Program-made: the position numbers and the translations under genes
From: Halonatronomonas betaini
GTDB taxonomy: Bacteria > Bacillota > Halanaerobiia > Halanaerobiales > Halarsenatibacteraceae
Direction: 5' to 3'
Assembly: GCF_015666175.1 (NCBI RefSeq)
Contig: NZ_JADPIE010000002.1
Span: 186,001-250,000 of the forward strand
DNA: 64,000 nucleotides
Notes under the pieces: generated by a model
What the model was told of the DNA's origin: nothing
Databases searched by the model: none
What the model saw: the letters and a program-made list of their open reading frames with translations, nothing else
Shown here: positions 60,165 to 64,000 of the stretch, in pieces
Layout of the letters: the number at the start of each line of letters is the position of its first letter
How positions within the stretch are numbered: the first letter of the stretch is position 1

Positions 60165-61676
60165 ATGTTTGAAATGGAAGCACTAGCTTCAGCATTCTTT
60201 ATTGTTTTTTCATTAGATACAATGCTTTTTATTCTAGTAGGTGTTATAATCGGAATTTCATTTGGTGCTATTCCAGGTTTAGCCCATACTCTTCCAATAG
60301 CGATTGCCTTGCCTTTATCTTTTGTATTGCCTATTCATCAGACTATGGGTTTATTAATAGGAACATATAAAGGTGGAACATATGGAGGATCGATAACTGC
60401 AATTGCTTTTGCCACGCCTGGAACCTCAGGAGCAGCTGCAACTGTTGCTGATGGGTATGCTTTAACTGAGCAGGGTAAGGGTAAAAAGGCGCTTCAAATG
60501 GCTTTATATTCCTCTATTATAGGTGATAGCATTAGTGATATAGCACTAATATTTTTAGTTGTTCCTATTGGAATGATTGCTCCAAGTTTTGGGCCTAGTG
60601 AATTGACAGCTCTTTACATAATGGCCTTATCTCTGGTAATAATTTTAGCTGCTGATAACCCTGGAAAAGGCCTGGTTTCAGCTGGAATAGGGTTTTTTCT
60701 GGCCATAATTGGTAGAGATATTGTTACTGGAAGTTTAAGGTTTACTTTTGGATTTAGACAATTGGCATCTGGCTTCCCTTTAGTACCTTTGTTAATGGGT
60801 TTCTTTGCTGTACCAGAGATAGTTAAGCAGATGACAGATGTATTTAGAAATCCAAAATCTGCAGAAGAAGTGGATGTCAAAAAACGTGAAAATGAGGATC
60901 AAGAAGGTTTAACATTTAAAGAGTTAATAGGTGCCTGGAGAGGTTTATCAATAGGTACGATTCTTGGAATTTTTCTTGGAGCCCTGCCTGGACCAGGTGC
61001 AACTTTAAGTTCTTATACAGCTTATAGTGTTACAGCACAGGCAACAAAGGATAAAAATTATGGTAAAGGCTCTCTTGAAGGAGTTGCTGCAGCTGAATCT
61101 GCTAATAATGCAACCTGTGGCGCTACCTTTATTCCAATGCTGACTTTTGGAATTCCTGGAAGTTCTATTGCTGCTCTATTAATGGCGGCTTTGATTATGG
61201 AAGGAATACCTGTTGGCCCTAGAGTTGTAGTCGACCATACAGAAACAGTCTATATTTTGTTTCTATTATTATTACTTGCCAATCCATTTAATTTTATAAT
61301 GGGGAAAGTATTAATACCTGTCTATACTAAATTAACCAGGTTGCCTGCAAGGATTCTATGGCCATCTATCTCAGTTTTATTAGTTTTAGGAACTTATGCT
61401 TATAATACCAGACCATTTGATGTTATTATTATGATTATATCAGGTGTTATTGGCTGTTTCTTCTACTGGTTTAAAATACCTGATGGTCCTTTAGTTCTTG
61501 CATTTTTAGTGACCCCATTATTTGAAAGAAGTTTTCGTCAGGCATCAACTATCTCCGGCGGTGATTACGCTTTCTACTTTGAAAGTACAATTGCCAGAGT
61601 ATTATGGGGAATAACTATAGCGGCTCTAATATTCTTTTTCTGGAAACGGTTTAAAAATAATCGTCAACTGGAGTAG
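60165..61676 (+). CDS. tctA: Tripartite tricarboxylate transporter large membrane subunit
   Basis: A 503-residue membrane protein with about 11-12 helices. The paired family motifs are clear: ISFGAIPGLAHTLPIAIALP, TYKGGTYGGSITAIAFATPG and the second-half repeat FLGALPGPGATLSSYTAY with TFGIPGSSIAALLMAALIM. It is the ion-coupled carboxylate channel of the system. It is 40 nt downstream of tctB and 25 nt upstream of the M20 gene, all on one transcript. Confidence 0.92.
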   Translation: MFEMEALASAFFIVFSLDTMLFILVGVIIGISFGAIPGLAHTLPIAIALPLSFVLPIHQTMGLLIGTYKGGTYGGSITAIAFATPGTSGAAATVADGYALTEQGKGKKALQMALYSSIIGDSISDIALIFLVVPIGMIAPSFGPSELTALYIMALSLVIILAADNPGKGLVSAGIGFFLAIIGRDIVTGSLRFTFGFRQLASGFPLVPLLMGFFAVPEIVKQMTDVFRNPKSAEEVDVKKRENEDQEGLTFKELIGAWRGLSIGTILGIFLGALPGPGATLSSYTAYSVTAQATKDKNYGKGSLEGVAAAESANNATCGATFIPMLTFGIPGSSIAALLMAALIMEGIPVGPRVVVDHTETVYILFLLLLLANPFNFIMGKVLIPVYTKLTRLPARILWPSISVLLVLGTYAYNTRPFDVIIMIISGVIGCFFYWFKIPDGPLVLAFLVTPLFERSFRQASTISGGDYAFYFESTIARVLWGITIAALIFFFWKRFKNNRQLE

Positions 61677-61701
61677 ATTATAGTAGACAGGAGTAGATTG
61701 T

Positions 61702-62892
61702 ATGAATAAGATAATAAAAGACATTAATCAGGAGATTAAAAGTTTAGAGTCAGAATTAATTGATTTGCGAAGGGATTTCCACAAATATCCTGAGCTTGGA
61801 TTTGAAGAAGTTAGAACTTCTAAAATAGTAGCTAATTACCTTGCTGAATTAGGAATTGAAGTTGAGAAGAATGTTGCTAAAACAGGAGTTGTGGGACTTC
61901 TTAAAGGTGGTGGCAAAGGTAAAACACTGCTTTTAAGAGCAGATATGGATGCTCTGCCTATAAATGAAAAGACTGGCTTACATTATTCTTCTGAAAATGA
62001 AGGAATTATGCATGCCTGTGGTCATGATGGCCATACAGCAATCCTGCTTATAATTGCAAAGATTATATCTAAATATAAGGATTTGATTTCTGGAAACATT
62101 AAGTTTGTCTTTCAGCCAAATGAGGAAGATGCCGGAGCTGCTGAGATGGTTAAAGAGGGTATTTTAAAAAGTCCAGATGTTGATGGGGCTATTGGCCTTC
62201 ATTTATGGTCTCCTCTAAAGACTGGAGTAATTGGTCTTAAATCCGGGCCATTAATGGCAGCAAGTGAATATTTTAATGTTAAACTCCAGGGCCCTGGTGG
62301 TCATGGAGGGGCGCCTCATAAAACTATTGATCCAGTGAATACTGCAACCAGTATTATTAACAGGCTAAAAACTATTGAAACAAGAAATTTTGATGTTATA
62401 AATGAACCAACTTTAATAACTACATGCAAATTAGAAGCTGGTGATTTTCCGATAGTTATTCCAGAAGAAGTGAGTTTTGCTGGATCAATCAGAACTCTTC
62501 ATCCTAAAATGAATCAGGTTAAAGAAAAATTCGAAAATATAGTTGAAAAAGAAGCTGAAATAGACGGACTTAATTACGAGATAGATTTTAAATGTGGAAA
62601 TCGTTTATTAGATAATAATTTAGAGATGGTTAAAGTAATAAAAGGAGCTGTTGCTGTATCCCGGGATAAACTTACTATTAAAGAAAAAGGGATTGCAGTT
62701 ATGCTTGGAGAAGATTTCTCAGAAATTTCTTTGAAAGTACCATCAGCCTTTTATTTTGTTGGGACAGGAAATGCTAATAAAGGTACTGACTATCCTCATC
62801 ACCATCCAGAGTTTAATATTGATGAGGATTCTCTGAAAATAGCAGTTAAGATTCAAATGCTTTCTATCTTAAGATATTTTAATTTAATATGA
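61702..62892 (+). CDS. M20-family amidohydrolase (N-acyl amino acid type)
   Basis: A 396-residue metallo-hydrolase of the M20D branch (hippuricase / N-acyl-L-amino acid amidohydrolase). Metal ligands are in MHACGHDGHTAILL, QPNEEDAGAAEMVKEG, IGLHLWS and HHHPEFNID; the dimerisation lid lies at about 180-295. It cleaves an acyl group from an amino acid in the cytoplasm. As the last gene of the tct transcript, and opposite an amidase, it points to import and hydrolysis of an acylated or amide-bearing carboxylate. Confidence 0.9.
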   Translation: MNKIIKDINQEIKSLESELIDLRRDFHKYPELGFEEVRTSKIVANYLAELGIEVEKNVAKTGVVGLLKGGGKGKTLLLRADMDALPINEKTGLHYSSENEGIMHACGHDGHTAILLIIAKIISKYKDLISGNIKFVFQPNEEDAGAAEMVKEGILKSPDVDGAIGLHLWSPLKTGVIGLKSGPLMAASEYFNVKLQGPGGHGGAPHKTIDPVNTATSIINRLKTIETRNFDVINEPTLITTCKLEAGDFPIVIPEEVSFAGSIRTLHPKMNQVKEKFENIVEKEAEIDGLNYEIDFKCGNRLLDNNLEMVKVIKGAVAVSRDKLTIKEKGIAVMLGEDFSEISLKVPSAFYFVGTGNANKGTDYPHHHPEFNIDEDSLKIAVKIQMLSILRYFNLI

Positions 62893-62907
62893 TAATGATG
62901 AATTATA

Positions 62908-62936
62908 AAACCTGGCTATAATAGCCAGGTTTTTGT
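62908..62936. terminator. Terminator of the tct-M20 unit
   Basis: AAAACCTGGCTA / TAGCCAGGTTTT stem with a short loop; same CCTGGC core as the hairpins near mrp. Confidence 0.8.
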
Positions 62937-63007
62937 TTTCTAGTAACATTTAAAAGAACTAGGTTTTAAATTATTTTTAGAGTTATTTATAAAATTATTC
63001 TCGGTAA

Positions 63008-63442
63008 TTATTCGGATAAAATATTATCAAATCTCTTATACTTCCAGGGTAAATACATTAATACTCCTAATAATATCCAGCCTATTATACCGATTGCAAT
63101 ATCTATATTGCCATAGCCTAAGTGTTGCAATTGGTCTGTATAAACTTCATTAATTATTGAGAATGTTAACATAAAATATCCTATACCAAAAAAATAAGTA
63201 TAATAAAGTATTTCCAGCATGGTATAACTAAAAAATAATATTATGAATGGTAGTGCCAGAAAAATAAGTTCAAGAAAAATTTCCAGGTTCATGCTGGTAA
63301 AATAAAGTAGAGTATTATTGAATCCTACTGTTAAAATCACAAGTATTATATATAGTATAATCGATAAAACCTGACCTGTTTTTTTAATGTCTTTAACTTG
63401 ATTTATTTTAAATATTGAAGGAATAAATGAATCTTTATCCAT
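63008..63442 (-). CDS. Four- or five-helix membrane protein
   Basis: A ~144-residue hydrophobic protein with helices at about residues 22-40, 47-70, 75-97 and 112-132; the rest is short loops. No family is recognised; the arrangement resembles Yip1-like or small DUF membrane proteins. GTG 63469 opens the frame, but AGGGGGC is better placed for ATG 63442 (MDKDSFIPSIFK). It is convergent with the M20 gene and separated by its terminator. Role unknown. Confidence 0.5.
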   Translation of the reverse strand: MDKDSFIPSIFKINQVKDIKKTGQVLSIILYIILVILTVGFNNTLLYFTSMNLEIFLELIFLALPFIILFFSYTMLEILYYTYFFGIGYFMLTFSIINEVYTDQLQHLGYGNIDIAIGIIGWILLGVLMYLPWKYKRFDNILSE

Positions 63443-63479
63443 TTGATAAAAGGCCCCCTGATTATTCACATAATTTCTT

Positions 63480-63625
63480 TTAAAGGTTTACCAGTATCAA
63501 AGCTATTACTGTCATGATTACTGAGAAAACCTCTTTATTCATTCTTTCTCCGAAAATCAAATATCCTGTTATTACTATATAAAACTATGATATATGCACT
63601 AAATATTGGGAAGATAACTGTACTA
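63480..63625 (-). pseudogene. DMT/EamA-type transporter, C-terminal remnant
   Basis: Minus-strand fragments in two frames: STVIFPIFSAYIIVLY, then after a one-base shift VITGYLIFGERMNKEVFSVI and MTVIALILVNL with a stop at 63480. This is the end of a drug/metabolite transporter (compare the 'GYLxFGERLN' hallmark). The 5' part is absent; what precedes it is the end of the dehydrogenase gene. Confidence 0.65.
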
Positions 63626-64000
63626 TTAATATTCAACCTGATTAATAATTTTTTTAATAGCTGATTTAATCTCTTGATGCTTGATCATTTCAATACTTTT
63701 ATTCCAAAGTTGATCCTGTAGATCTTTATCATAGGTTATACTGGCCGGTTTGCTCTTTCTTTTATTAATATAGTAATTACCTGTCTCTCCTTTAACTTTT
63801 TCAGAATCAGCAAGATAAACCGGTGTAATAGCTCCATTTTCTGCAGGGGAACCATTTAATGACCAGCCTCTTCTAAGAACTTTTGTATCTATAACTCCAG
63901 GATCCAGACAATTAATTGCAATTTTATTTTGATAAAGCCTGGCTAACTTAAATGTAAATAGATTCATTGCTGTTTTAGAATCCTTATAAGCCTTCATGGC
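63626..64000 (-). CDS. Short-chain dehydrogenase/reductase, N-terminal part outside window
   Basis: The C-terminal ~123 residues of an SDR-type oxidoreductase: YKDSKTAMNLFTFKLARLY carries the catalytic YxxxK pair, and INCLDPGVIDTKVLRRG is the segment after it. The frame continues past the right edge, so the Rossmann part and start are outside. The end is rich in Lys and Ile. Substrate unknown. Confidence 0.75.
   Translation of the reverse strand, partial: AMKAYKDSKTAMNLFTFKLARLYQNKIAINCLDPGVIDTKVLRRGWSLNGSPAENGAITPVYLADSEKVKGETGNYYINKRKSKPASITYDKDLQDQLWNKSIEMIKHQEIKSAIKKIINQVEY

Overview
The window looks like chromosomal DNA of a low-GC, endospore-forming, anaerobic Firmicute that lives in salt, most likely of the Halanaerobiales type. 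This is inferred from the strongly acidic exported proteins (for example the truncated lipoprotein at the left edge and the solute-binding proteins), a GerW/YtfJ sporulation protein, AGGAGG/GGGGG ribosome binding sites, a T-box leader, and the mix of fermentative sugar, tungstate and amino-acid genes. No rRNA, tRNA or CRISPR array was seen, so the assignment rests on gene content only.

Left part (1-17.4 kb): a truncated acidic lipoprotein; a short operon with a 38-residue membrane peptide and GerW; an S41-type protease; a divergent ArsR regulator / DUF192 membrane protein pair with a clear promoter and two operator-like palindromes; urocanate hydratase with a YjiH-type transporter; an Mrp ATPase; a small GC-rich phage-derived cassette (YvrJ-type peptide plus a 303-residue protein); and a GntR-HAD-ABC transporter locus that resembles organophosphate (Afu-type) uptake more than iron uptake.

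Middle part (17.4-33 kb): a secreted protein made of two copies of one domain; several decayed genes (methyltransferase, CPBP protease, S41 protease, aldo/keto reductase tail); an OFA-type MFS transporter; an Mpv17-like membrane protein; an HD-GYP protein; gnd-zwf-cyclase (oxidative pentose phosphate pathway); an isolated Hfq-like protein; and a two-PAS GGDEF protein.

The main catabolic unit (33-48.7 kb) is a ten-gene minus-strand operon: sugar-binding protein, two permeases, GH94 phosphorylase, cupin, GH161-type phosphorylase, GH30, GH16 and two aldo/keto reductases. It ends at one terminator and is preceded by a LacI regulator with four copies of a shared operator. Together it reads as a system that cuts beta-1,3/1,6-glucan (laminarin) outside the cell, imports the oligosaccharides and phosphorolyses them inside. 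Its GH16 enzyme has its last structural segment placed in front of the first, i.e. a natural circular permutation, which is the most unusual item in the window.

Right part (48.8-64 kb): argCJBD under an arginine-type T-box; tupABC with a ModE-like regulator (tungstate/molybdate); an amidase facing a tripartite tricarboxylate transporter (tctCBA) and an M20 amidohydrolase; a small membrane protein; a remnant of a DMT transporter; and the C-terminal part of a short-chain dehydrogenase that runs off the window.
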